In this document: positions 1 to 6,943 of the stretch, one piece after another
Layout of the letters: the number at the start of each line of letters is the position of its first letter
Numbering within the stretch: position 1 is the stretch's first letter
Source of the DNA: Candidatus Latescibacterota bacterium
GTDB lineage: Bacteria > JAAXHH01 > JABIQT01
Direction of reading: 5' to 3'
Assembly (NCBI GenBank): GCA_018667995.1
Contig: JABIQT010000479.1
Location: 1-7,629, forward strand
Length of the DNA stretch: 7,629 nucleotides
Position numbers and translations under genes: made by a program
Notes under the pieces: model-generated
Told to the model about the DNA's origin: nothing
Database searches by the model: none
The model's input: only the letters and a program-made list of their open reading frames with translations

Positions 1-818
1 AACACAGAGTGATAGCGCTCAGCGATCGCTCGGCGTCTGTCGTTCCACGAATCCAGGAGCGGCAGCTTCACCCCCAGCACAGCTCCCTGAAATCCATCCA
101 TACGATGATTATAGCCCAATTCATTGTACCAAAATTTCTTCGCAGTGTCCTGCCCGTGATTGCGCAAACTGCGCACGGTCTGTGCGACCTTGCCGTTACT
201 CGTGGTAATGCCTCCGGCGTCCCCATAGGCACCTAGATTCTTGCCCGGGTAGAAGCTGAAGCTGCCAGCCAGCCCCATGGCCCCTGCCATGTGCCCGCGA
301 CAGCGAGCCCCATGTGCTTGAGCTGCGTCCTCGATTACAGCTATTGAACGCCGTGCAGCAATCTCGAGCAACGGGTCCATGTCAGCCATGTGCCCATAGA
401 TGTGAACAGGCATGATGGCGCGTGTCCGATCGGTGATGCGTTCCTCGACCTTGGTCACGTCCAGCGTGAAGTACTCGTCCTCGATATCAACGAAGACAGG
501 ACGAGCCCCAACTGAACGGATCGCTTCGGTGGTAGCTCCGAAGGTGTGAGCAGTGGTGATCACCTCATCCCCCTCCCCTACCTCGATAGCGCGCAAGGCA
601 AGTACTAGCGCATCGGTTCCGTTGCTCAACCCTACGCACTCGGTGACACCGCAGTAATCGGCGTAGGCCTCTTCGAAAGCGCTCACTGAGGGGCCTAGAA
701 CAAAGGCACAGCTCTCAAGTACCTGGGCAAGAGCTGCATCAATCTCATTCTTGATTTGAGCGTACTGCATTTTTAGGTCATTCATCGGCACAAACATCGT
801 ATCGTCCGATCTGCTCAT
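1..818 (-). CDS. DegT/DnrJ/EryC1/StrS family PLP-dependent sugar aminotransferase (3' end beyond window)
   Basis: This enzyme probably transfers an amino group, normally from glutamate, to a keto group of a nucleotide-activated sugar in the cytoplasm. Reading the minus strand from ATG at 818 gives 272 uninterrupted codons that run off the window edge; family members are usually about 365-400 residues, so roughly the last quarter is missing. Visible motifs in order: the N-terminal block PMNDLKMQY (11-19), SNGTDAL (65-71, cofactor phosphate region), IEDAAQAHG (162-170) with Asp164 expected to contact the pyridine nitrogen, and FYPGKNLGAYGDAG (189-202) with Lys193 as the Schiff-base lysine. The PGKNLGAYGDAG form resembles enzymes acting on 3-keto sugars (FdtB/QdtB-like) more than ArnB-like 4-keto enzymes; that substrate assignment is an inference. 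The start is supported by GGAAGAG seven bases upstream; Met8 (797) is an alternative. It is divergent from the membrane glycosyltransferase gene. Confidence 0.93.
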   Translation of the reverse strand, partial: MSRSDDTMFVPMNDLKMQYAQIKNEIDAALAQVLESCAFVLGPSVSAFEEAYADYCGVTECVGLSNGTDALVLALRAIEVGEGDEVITTAHTFGATTEAIRSVGARPVFVDIEDEYFTLDVTKVEERITDRTRAIMPVHIYGHMADMDPLLEIAARRSIAVIEDAAQAHGARCRGHMAGAMGLAGSFSFYPGKNLGAYGDAGGITTSNGKVAQTVRSLRNHGQDTAKKFWYNELGYNHRMDGFQGAVLGVKLPLLDSWNDRRRAIAERYHSV

Positions 819-861
819 CTTCTTGCTCTTCCCGGGAAAAATCTCTCGTTACAGCCAAGCT

Positions 862-879
862 ACATGACGGAATTCATGT
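862..879. promoter_or_regulatory. Inverted repeat in divergent intergenic region, possible operator
   Basis: ACATGA and TCATGT form perfect 6-base arms around a 6-base spacer (CGGAAT). The site lies 44 bases upstream of the aminotransferase start. Next to it, 883-894 reads ACTCTTATGAGT, a second small repeat with 4-base arms. Such sites can bind dimeric regulators, but arms this short also arise by chance. The rest of 819-1156 shows no convincing gene and no clear sigma-70 promoter that I could pick by eye. Confidence 0.22.
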
Positions 880-1147
880 GCGACTCTTATGAGTAATCTG
901 CACGACCCGACACGAACGTCAAGCGCGTACCAGCCCGAATGACCGGAGATATCTGGCACGTGTTATCAGTGAACAAACGATGACAGGCAGGGCGAAGGTG
1001 GACTGCTGACAACCAAACCCATAGGCTAGCCTGAAGCGGTGCTTCTACGCCGACGGTGCCCATGAGTAGGAGCGTTGTGTATTCGCCTGCGGCCAGCTTG
1101 GAGTGCCGGATCTGGTGGGGGATCGTTGTGCAATGCTGCTGATGCTC

Positions 1148-1151
1148 GGAG
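1148..1151 (+). promoter_or_regulatory. Ribosome binding site deciding the start of the membrane glycosyltransferase
   Basis: GGAG sits five bases before the ATG at 1157. In-frame alternatives upstream, GTG at 1103 and ATG at 1133 or 1142, have poorer spacing, and would add up to 18 residues before a protein that otherwise begins with a typical short N-terminus followed by a membrane helix. Confidence 0.5.
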
Positions 1152-1156
1152 TCCTG

Positions 1157-2683
1157 ATGAACCAAAGAATGTTGATAGGTACAGTGGTGTTGAGTTCAGC
1201 CATTCTGCTCTTGTTTGCATACCATTGCTACCCTCTCCCAACGCCGGACGCCTTCGCATTCCTTCCCGCAACCATCTCTTTTGCGGCTGGCAAGGGCTTG
1301 GTGAATCCGCTTTGCAGCTTCACTCCGTTCCTGGTTGATGATGCTGGGCAGCCGAGATATGTACAGTATCCGCCTCTCTACAATCTGCTTGTCGGTTTCC
1401 TGATGTGGGAACCAACACCACGGGCCGCATCCCTGGTGATCTCGATTCTCAACGTGGGAAGTGTGGTACTGACGGGACTGCTCCTGTCACATGCGTCGCG
1501 AAGCTATCCTGAGGGCTCCACATCCAGGACATGGGTCTGCGTTGGCGGGATCGTTGGGCTCACGTCGCTTTTCGTTGTCTTTCAGAACGGTAGACCAGAG
1601 GGGCTTGCTACGCTCTGGGTACTTCTCGGCGCTTGGTCGATTCGGAGCGGAAGTCGTTTCTCCTGGCCACTGGTGGGGGGCCTGCTTGGTCTTCTGGCCA
1701 GCACTCATCTGGCCTCCGCAGCCATCTCGATCGCCATAATCAGCGGCTACCTGTCGTGTGGGCAGTCGACGAAGCGTCAGATTGTTCTTCTGGCCGCCAA
1801 GACAGGTGCTTTCGCTTGCCTGGTGTTCGTCACCGTGTTGTGGTTGAGCCCCAATAGCACACGCGACACACTCGTCGGCATTGGCTACCATGCTCGCGTT
1901 GCAGGAAGCGTTACAGGGTGGTCATGGGAGCACATTGCGAGTGTCTGGATGAGCAATCCTCATCTGCCCGCCTATGGCCTGCTTTTGGTTGCCATATCTA
2001 GCAGCGGCTTCATCGCTGCCTATCTCTACAGGCACCAAATCTGCGTCCATGTATTCCTGTGGTTCTCGGTCTTCGTCGGTCTCGTTTGCAGCGGCTATCT
2101 TGCCTTTCGTGCGCCGCAATTCGGTTACAACCTCTATCCGTTCATTCCACTTGGGATCGTGATGTTGGTCCATGTCCACGGGATCACCGTGGCGCGAGGA
2201 CGTCAGTTTTCTGCGATGGTATCGACCGTTGGGGTTGTGACCTTGATGTCGATGGGTTCCATTGGAGGCGTTCGTCACCTCCTGCTATTCCCTCGATACT
2301 ATCAAGAGGGGATGACCTTGGATGAGGCACGTTCGGCGTTTGGTCATTTGGTGGGGAGCACGCAGGATCCTGTCGGCGTATCGACGGCCCTCTGGATGTT
2401 AACCGAAGACTACGGCAGACTGCGCGTGCTGCATGCATCTGACATCGGTCGGTCGGTCGACACCTCGGCGCGCTATCTCATCTGGCAGCAAGGACAACTC
2501 GGAAGGCTGGAGCCACCGGTGATCCCAGGTTTCAGACAAATTCTCAACCACTACCGCGCAGGACCCATTCATCTTGCAGGGATCAAGATCGCTAACACGG
2601 TGCCGGGCTACCAATTCGCGGCTCTCCTCGCCGAAGAGGAAGACTGGCGCACCGTCACGAACGAGAGCCGACCACGAGAGTAA
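1157..2683 (+). CDS. Polytopic membrane protein, GT-C-like glycosyltransferase
   Basis: This is a 508-residue integral membrane protein, probably of the GT-C fold that uses polyprenyl-phosphate sugars at the outer face of the inner membrane. The first membrane helix (about 5-22) is followed by a loop with an acidic residue (PTPDAF, Asp31), the usual place of the catalytic Asp in GT-C enzymes. YPPLY (71-75) and NGRPEGLA (144-151) resemble the conserved YPPL and RPE patterns of PMT/ArnT-like bacterial families. Further hydrophobic helices continue to about residue 370, including a Tyr/Pro-rich segment (NLYPFIPL, 325-332). The last 125 residues or so are mostly hydrophilic and form a C-terminal domain I do not recognise. 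Donor and acceptor cannot be read from the sequence. Starts at 1103 (GTG) or 1133 (ATG) are possible. It is divergent from the aminotransferase and convergent with the esterase gene; a shared role in glycan assembly is inferred. Confidence 0.72.
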   Translation: MNQRMLIGTVVLSSAILLLFAYHCYPLPTPDAFAFLPATISFAAGKGLVNPLCSFTPFLVDDAGQPRYVQYPPLYNLLVGFLMWEPTPRAASLVISILNVGSVVLTGLLLSHASRSYPEGSTSRTWVCVGGIVGLTSLFVVFQNGRPEGLATLWVLLGAWSIRSGSRFSWPLVGGLLGLLASTHLASAAISIAIISGYLSCGQSTKRQIVLLAAKTGAFACLVFVTVLWLSPNSTRDTLVGIGYHARVAGSVTGWSWEHIASVWMSNPHLPAYGLLLVAISSSGFIAAYLYRHQICVHVFLWFSVFVGLVCSGYLAFRAPQFGYNLYPFIPLGIVMLVHVHGITVARGRQFSAMVSTVGVVTLMSMGSIGGVRHLLLFPRYYQEGMTLDEARSAFGHLVGSTQDPVGVSTALWMLTEDYGRLRVLHASDIGRSVDTSARYLIWQQGQLGRLEPPVIPGFRQILNHYRAGPIHLAGIKIANTVPGYQFAALLAEEEDWRTVTNESRPRE

Positions 2684-2712
2684 CGCGATCCGCTCACGGC
2701 ATCCGTCGCGTT
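2682..2712 (+). terminator. Hairpin overlapping the stop codon, possible weak terminator
   Basis: AACGCGA (2682-2688) and TCGCGTT (2706-2712) are perfect 7-base complementary arms separated by 17 bases. The first arm includes the last two bases of the TAA stop codon of the upstream gene. No run of T follows, so it is not a classic intrinsic terminator; it might be a 3'-end stabilising hairpin or chance. Confidence 0.28.
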
Positions 2713-3136
2713 CGATAGCAGGCACATCTCAGGTCGGTGTGGATCTGCGACAGCGTCCGGGGCGATGTCCGGCGCCGCCAACGCTTGCGTGAAACAGGCT
2801 GGCATCTCGTCTTCACACCGAAGGCTGTTGTCGCTGGAGAGAAAATTGGAGGGCCTGGCTCTCGCATGGAGGTCTACGGGAAGGGGCACGCAGGGGTCTA
2901 ATAGAAGGATGTCCGCAACCTGGAAGCGAAAGTCTTCGCGACGCAGGTGGATCTTTGACCTGCCGTTTGGGACAGGCTTTTGCGATATTTTGCGATTGGG
3001 CTGCCGTCCCTATCGCCACCTAATCTCACCTTTGCATTGATAGCGTAGCGCTACACTCGCAAGAAGCGTCTCCTCCTATGTCCATTCGTTCTCTTGATCC
3101 TTGTCACGACGCACAGTGGCCCGCACTTAACCAACT
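2713..3136. other. Convergent intergenic region without a supported gene
   Basis: About 420 bases separate the ends of two convergent genes. I see no frame with family motifs, a credible start and ribosome binding site together. The frame 2719-2898 is open but has no ATG start and ends in TAA. The region contains a 9-base direct repeat (2978-2996) and a 10-base perfect palindrome GTAGCGCTAC (3045-3054). No GC-rich stem followed by a T-run was found for either flanking gene. Confidence 0.5.
2978..2996. repeat. Short direct repeat of TTTTGCGAT
   Basis: Two exact copies of TTTTGCGAT (2978-2986 and 2988-2996) are separated by one A. The pair stands alone in the convergent intergenic region. It could be a binding site or replication-slippage product; nothing in the sequence decides this. 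Confidence 0.4.
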
Positions 3137-4084
3137 TCACGGCCTGCTTTCCCCAAGAGGATCTGACATATCGGGACCATTAGTGCCAGTCTCATTCGGG
3201 GCGGCATCGATCTGCCGCTGAATCTCCAGGTACGCTTCGGCCATCCTGTTACCAATGACGTGGAAGGACTCATCGTCAAGATGGATCGCGTCGCGGAGGG
3301 TAGCTGGTTCGCTGTCCACAAGTCTGGTGTATGCAAGTGACACGGAATCCTGTTGGGATTGCACCGTCTTCCAGTATTCCATCGGAGACTCGAGCCAAGT
3401 GTCAGGTAGAATCTCGGCAAGATGGGCGATCCGGACGAAAATGACCGGCAGGTCTCTCCTAGTTTCACTACGCCAGTCGGTCACAAATCGCTCAAACAGA
3501 ACCCGCCACCGAAACGGCTGTGGAGGGATTGGGTTCGCAAGTGCTGCCGAATCGCTTCGAGCGTCTCCTTCACCCTGGTAAAACAGAAAGCCACTTAGAG
3601 AGAGATTCGTTGCCAGGTGCCTGTCCATACAAGCTGAATAGAGTATTTCTTCACTTTGCCAACGGCCGATTGGGCCACCGAGATTGCATGGGATCAGCCC
3701 GATGCGCTGCTTGGTGGCAGCTGCGATGCGCCTGGCGAAGGTCACGCCTGGACCAGGGGGAGCGATTGTCTTTCCGTTCACCGCCCGCAGAGTCATCCAG
3801 GAGTCTCCTACCACCTCGGGTACCGCGCAGCACGCCGCATTCCAGATGTAGATGAGCGTGTCCTCAGGTACGGTGACCTGGATATCCTCACCAGCCATGA
3901 AACCGGCGTTGCTTTGGCCAGCCACCACGAACACCATCATAGGTGGATCTGCGGGTGCCCCACGCGGCCAGATGCAGGCTAAAGTGCAGATCACTGCAAC
4001 AGTGGCCCTGATTTGTGTCCAAGGATAGATGACGACCAAACCGATCTCCTTCTGCTTCTTACGCTCATACGTTTTGTGTGGCAT
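3137..4084 (-). CDS. Exported SASA-family carbohydrate O-acetylesterase
   Basis: The protein resembles sialate O-acetylesterase-type (SASA, carbohydrate esterase 6-like) hydrolases, which remove acetyl groups from sugars. With the ATG at 4084 it has 315 residues. VFVVAGQSNAGF (51-62) holds the nucleophile Ser58; NLGG (134-137) and YQGEGDA (169-175) are the next conserved blocks; DAIHLD (265-270) supplies the Asp265/His268 pair. The QGEGD block has Gly where Ser or Ala is more usual. A hydrophobic stretch (about 26-39) followed by APA-DPP suggests a signal peptide cleaved near residue 45, so it should act outside the cytoplasm. The 18-residue lead before the hydrophobic part is long; a TTG at 4039, with AAGGAG six bases upstream, would give a 300-residue protein with a more ordinary signal peptide. 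The C-terminal 20 residues look disordered. Acetylated glycan as substrate is inferred from the family and neighbours. Confidence 0.88.
   Translation of the reverse strand: MPHKTYERKKQKEIGLVVIYPWTQIRATVAVICTLACIWPRGAPADPPMMVFVVAGQSNAGFMAGEDIQVTVPEDTLIYIWNAACCAVPEVVGDSWMTLRAVNGKTIAPPGPGVTFARRIAAATKQRIGLIPCNLGGPIGRWQSEEILYSACMDRHLATNLSLSGFLFYQGEGDARSDSAALANPIPPQPFRWRVLFERFVTDWRSETRRDLPVIFVRIAHLAEILPDTWLESPMEYWKTVQSQQDSVSLAYTRLVDSEPATLRDAIHLDDESFHVIGNRMAEAYLEIQRQIDAAPNETGTNGPDMSDPLGESRP
4046..4051 (-). promoter_or_regulatory. Strong ribosome binding site favouring a TTG start at 4039 for the SASA esterase
   Basis: On the minus strand AAGGAG lies six bases before TTG (4039-4037), which is in frame with the esterase. 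The ATG at 4084 has no comparable site; only GATCC-like bases precede it. If TTG is used, the signal peptide is about 30 residues with a short N-region, as is typical. Confidence 0.5.
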
Positions 4085-4099
4085 CGCAGGATCTACTTC

Positions 4100-4546
4100 A
4101 TGGATGCAAATACCGCAAAGATCTCGGGCGCGTTACGTCAGGAGGAGCTACAGTCTGAGCGGAATAGATTGCCAATACGAACCACTTTCAGCTTCCCCTA
4201 TTTTCTGGCATGGGCTGAGGCCTTCCGTCGTGCGTCCTGGCTTTTTCCTGTTCGAGATGGCCTTGTATGCCGCACGTACAGCCTTAGATAATCAGTCAAT
4301 GCCAGACTGTTCGCCAATCCCAAGGCGGACTCGTACTCACCCCTCCCCCCTTCGACCAGTCACGCAGATCCCTCTCCAACGCGGAAGAAGACGGGCACAG
4401 CATGGATTCGGCTTCTGGAGTCTGTCAACGTCGGCTCCCAGTTGAGATTCGTCGACTCGGATCAGGCACTTTCGCGAGAAACAAGATTCCATACACTTGC
4501 GCACACAATGGGGCGACAACCCACGTTGACATCTCGCCCTTCATGA
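4100..4546 (+). pseudogene. Coding-like stretch interrupted by one in-frame stop, possible decayed small gene
   Basis: From ATG at 4100, preceded by AGGA eight bases upstream, the frame is open for 63 codons to TAA (4289-4291), then continues in the same frame for 84 codons to TGA (4544-4546) with no ATG, GTG or TTG start in its first half. The second part contains a segment that looks protein-like (AWIRLLESVNVGSQL, then a HTLAHTMGRQPT patch), faintly recalling small proteins with a W-x-LL-x-x-x-x-x-G block followed by a basic, GR-containing C-terminus. I do not recognise a family. Another overlapping frame (4029-4445) is also open, which weakens the case. This could be a remnant, a 63-residue small protein, or plain intergenic DNA upstream of the hydrolase operon. 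Confidence 0.2.
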
Positions 4547-4553
4547 ATACAAG
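4526..4553 (+). promoter_or_regulatory. Candidate sigma-70-type promoter for the SGNH hydrolase operon
   Basis: A perfect -35 hexamer TTGACA (4526-4531) is followed after 16 bases by TACAAG (4548-4553), which matches four of six positions of TATAAT. Transcription would begin near 4560, leaving a leader of about 85 bases before the ATG at 4646. It lies at the end of the weak coding-like stretch, so it fits better if that stretch is not a live gene. Confidence 0.33.
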
Positions 4554-4645
4554 ACCTAGCGACTCTGCATGCGAATGCGCCCTACATCGTCAGTGCCCAC
4601 TCGGTCTCCCTGTCACAACAATGGACTTTGGGCTACTTTCATTGC

Positions 4646-5845
4646 ATGGCGAATCTTCGAGATATTACAGGGAAACTTGCCCTCCTTTGTCTCGGTTTCT
4701 TCGTCGCTGCGATCGCTGCCGAGAGTGTGCTGCGTTGGCTCCTGACCGACCTCTATGTTTATCAGAATCCGCGATTCGAGATCGAGTCGGTGCATCCAGC
4801 AGACCGGGGTCCAACCATGCGAGAGCCCTTGTTGGGAGCCGGCCTTCGTTACACGGACAAACCCTGGCACTTCGGGCTCAAACGTGACCTGCGCGCGAGA
4901 CTCGTCTCCTCCGAGTTCGATGTAGCCATTCGGACAAACTCGGAAGGCCTGCGGGGACCTGAGATTTCATCGCCAAAGACCCGGCCTCGTATCCTCGGCC
5001 TCGGTGACAGTTTTGCAATGGGTTTCGGAGTCGAAGAAGACGAAACCTACCTGTCTGCCATCGCTGGCCACTGGCCCAGTGGCCCGGCAGAAGCGATCAA
5101 CGCCGGTGTTGTTGGCTACAGCCCTGGAAACAGTTTTGAGTTTCTGATGAGCGCTGGTCTCAAACTCAAACCTGATCTCGTGCTGTTTCAATTGTGGGTC
5201 GTTGACGATCTTTGTGATGGACGCTCAATCAGCAGGCCCATTCCGGTGGAGGCTCTCCCACCCCAGCGCGTCTGGCGCGAACGTGCGCGCCAATCCCACC
5301 TGGCGATGTTTGTACGAGATCGACTGCGTTCCGTCGATTACGCACGAGATTGGTTCCTGCGGAAAGGGATGGCTGCTCCCTTTCCGGTTGTACCACTGCT
5401 CGATCGTCGTTTCGAGTTGCGCTGCAAGGGACTTGTGGAGTTGGTCGGAATGTTGAGTGAAGCAGACCGTGCCACGCGCGTAGCGGGCGGTCGTTTGATC
5501 GTATTGCTGCTTCCTGCGAGCGAACAGGTCTATGTGGGTGACTGGCAACGCGCCGTTGACTACAATCTGGTTCGACTTGACTCTACCTTCGTAGATCTCG
5601 AAGCTCCGAATCGGTTCTTCACCGACACCGCGCGGCGTGAGGGGCTGGAGGTAATCGATGCCCTTGGCTGGCTGAGGGAACACCAGGTCCCCGATCGTCT
5701 CTACTTCACCGGATATGACCCTCACCTCACTGCAGCCGGTCACAAAGTTGTAGGCGACCTCGTTTACGAACATTTGTTTTCGACGCCGATAGATGGCTCT
5801 GATTCCTCTTCGGTCTTCGAGCACAGCCCTGCTCGAGTATTCTGA
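4646..5845 (+). CDS. Membrane-anchored SGNH/GDSL-type hydrolase
   Basis: A 399-residue protein with one N-terminal membrane helix (about 10-33) and an SGNH-fold domain that probably faces the periplasm or outside. After a linker with RTNSEGLRG (96-104), a pattern common before this domain, come block I ILGLGDSFAMGFG (116-128) with nucleophile Ser122, block II around NAGVVGYSPGNS (152-163), a block III-like VVDDL (185-189) and block V YDPHLTAAGH (357-366) with Asp358 and His360. Many relatives have Asn-Asp in block III; here the position reads Asp-Asp. Such proteins often occur in exopolysaccharide clusters as acyl esterases or acyltransferases; the exact reaction is unknown. The start at ATG 4646 is preferred over TTG 4628, although neither has a strong ribosome binding site. 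The next gene begins 47 bases downstream, suggesting an operon. Confidence 0.87.
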   Translation: MANLRDITGKLALLCLGFFVAAIAAESVLRWLLTDLYVYQNPRFEIESVHPADRGPTMREPLLGAGLRYTDKPWHFGLKRDLRARLVSSEFDVAIRTNSEGLRGPEISSPKTRPRILGLGDSFAMGFGVEEDETYLSAIAGHWPSGPAEAINAGVVGYSPGNSFEFLMSAGLKLKPDLVLFQLWVVDDLCDGRSISRPIPVEALPPQRVWRERARQSHLAMFVRDRLRSVDYARDWFLRKGMAAPFPVVPLLDRRFELRCKGLVELVGMLSEADRATRVAGGRLIVLLLPASEQVYVGDWQRAVDYNLVRLDSTFVDLEAPNRFFTDTARREGLEVIDALGWLREHQVPDRLYFTGYDPHLTAAGHKVVGDLVYEHLFSTPIDGSDSSSVFEHSPARVF

Positions 5846-5892
5846 GTTTCTTTGTGCCCAGCTTCTAATCTGACTCCACTGGCAATGGTAAT

Positions 5893-6891
5893 TTGAAAAA
5901 TCTACTACGCTATCTGCTGAGTATCGCTCTCGCCTTCGCCTTCCTTTCGTGGGCTTTCAGGGGAACGGAGACTGCGGCACTCCTGTCAGCGGTGACAGCG
6001 GTCCCCTTGCATTGGGTTATGGTGCTGGTTCCGCTCATCCTGGTAAGCTTGATGATCAGAAGCTGGCGCTGGATCGTCTTCATGCGGCCCTTTGCGAATC
6101 ATGTAACAATCTGGCAAGCGCTCAAAGCCGTGCTGATCTGCTATGCGGCCAACGTTGTGGTCCCTCGGTCAGGCGAAGCGCTTCGTGCGCTGAGTATCAG
6201 ATGGGCCAGTGGGGCCAGTGTCACGTCGGTCCTGGCAACGGTTGTCGTGGAGCGCATTGTCGATATCGTGTGGCTGCTCCTGCTGGTGGGCGCCTCACTC
6301 GCATTCATACCCGCCGCGATCGCGACTTCCTACTCATGGTTTGAGTCGATCTTCGTCGGCGCAATCGTTGGTTGTGCAGTCATGCTGATGGGTTTGACCT
6401 GGCTTGCCATGCGGCGGGACACGGCCCCCGCCATCGCACACCGTATCCTGAGCGGGATCTCGACGAGACTTGCTGACACCGTCGTCAACCTGTTGGCGAA
6501 ATTTGCTGTTGGCCTGGAATCTCTCAAGACCCCGTCTGCTTATTTTCAACTGACAATCAGTTCCGCCCTCATCAACATTTCGTACGTCTTGATCGTCTAT
6601 CTGTCCTTTCTTGCCTTTGGTTTCGATGCCTCCCCTCACAACCTGGGGATAACGGCGGCACTCGTCGTCATGACCATGTCGTCGATTGGAATGGTTGTCC
6701 CCACACCTGGTGGAATCGGGTCGTACCATCTCTTGTTTGCCCAGACGCTGCATATCGTCTACGGCATTCCCCAAGTAGAGGCACTTGCGTGCGCCACCTT
6801 CGTTCATAGCATCGCCACAGCGACGTATTTGGCTCTTGGCGTGCCGGCCCTCGCCAGTCAGCATTTTCGTCGCAAGAGCATCCAGGAGTGA
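5893..6891 (+). CDS. Flippase-like membrane protein (lysylphosphatidylglycerol synthase transmembrane-region family)
   Basis: A 332-residue polytopic membrane protein of the family that includes the membrane domain of MprF/LPG synthase and stand-alone YbhN/AglD-like proteins, in which the aminoacyltransferase domain is absent. Visible family signatures: RSWRW (56-60), NVVVPRSGEALR (87-98), VERIVD (119-124) and VPTPGGIGSYH (269-279). About eight hydrophobic segments are seen, the first at about 4-21. The whole length fits a stand-alone member. Members in glycan loci are proposed to move or expose lipid intermediates, but this is not proven; the role here is inferred. The start is TTG, chosen because MKNLLRYLLS is the usual N-terminus and the next in-frame ATG (Met43) would remove the first helix; the upstream GGTAA is a weak ribosome binding site. 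It lies 47 bases after the hydrolase gene and 52 bases before the next gene. Confidence 0.88.
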   Translation: MKNLLRYLLSIALAFAFLSWAFRGTETAALLSAVTAVPLHWVMVLVPLILVSLMIRSWRWIVFMRPFANHVTIWQALKAVLICYAANVVVPRSGEALRALSIRWASGASVTSVLATVVVERIVDIVWLLLLVGASLAFIPAAIATSYSWFESIFVGAIVGCAVMLMGLTWLAMRRDTAPAIAHRILSGISTRLADTVVNLLAKFAVGLESLKTPSAYFQLTISSALINISYVLIVYLSFLAFGFDASPHNLGITAALVVMTMSSIGMVVPTPGGIGSYHLLFAQTLHIVYGIPQVEALACATFVHSIATATYLALGVPALASQHFRRKSIQE

Positions 6892-6930
6892 AGAATCGTC
6901 GCCCTTCAGCCTCCCACCCGAGTCAGGTTT

Positions 6931-6935
6931 GGGAG
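6931..6935 (+). promoter_or_regulatory. Ribosome binding site for the GTG start at 6944
   Basis: GGGAG lies eight bases before GTG at 6944. An ATG at 6939 just before it is out of frame and ends at once in TGA, so the GTG is the only sensible nearby start for the long downstream frame. Confidence 0.55.
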
Positions 6936-6943
6936 CCGATGAA

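Noticed and set aside
2719-2898. Open 60-codon frame with a segment reading ETGWHLVFTPKA, briefly suggesting a transposase remnant.
   Set aside because: It has no ATG start, no convincing ribosome binding site, and none of the catalytic HUH or tyrosine motifs of IS200-type transposases; the resemblance is a few residues.
3045-3054. Palindrome GTAGCGCTAC as a possible terminator.
   Set aside because: A perfect palindrome with no loop and no following T-run does not make a terminator; a 10-base palindrome can occur by chance.
3060-3085. AGGAGG on the minus strand, a strong ribosome-binding-like sequence.
   Set aside because: The nearby GTG is followed at once by TAG and the TTG start gives only three codons, so there is no gene for it to serve.
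4402-4887. Open plus-strand frame of about 160 codons from ATG 4402.
   Set aside because: Half of it overlaps the SGNH hydrolase in another frame, its composition is Cys/Arg/Ser-rich without motifs, and the overlapped gene has clear family blocks.
5225-5824. Open minus-strand frame of 199 codons.
   Set aside because: It lies antisense to the SGNH hydrolase, whose motifs extend across the same bases; no motif is visible in the antisense product.
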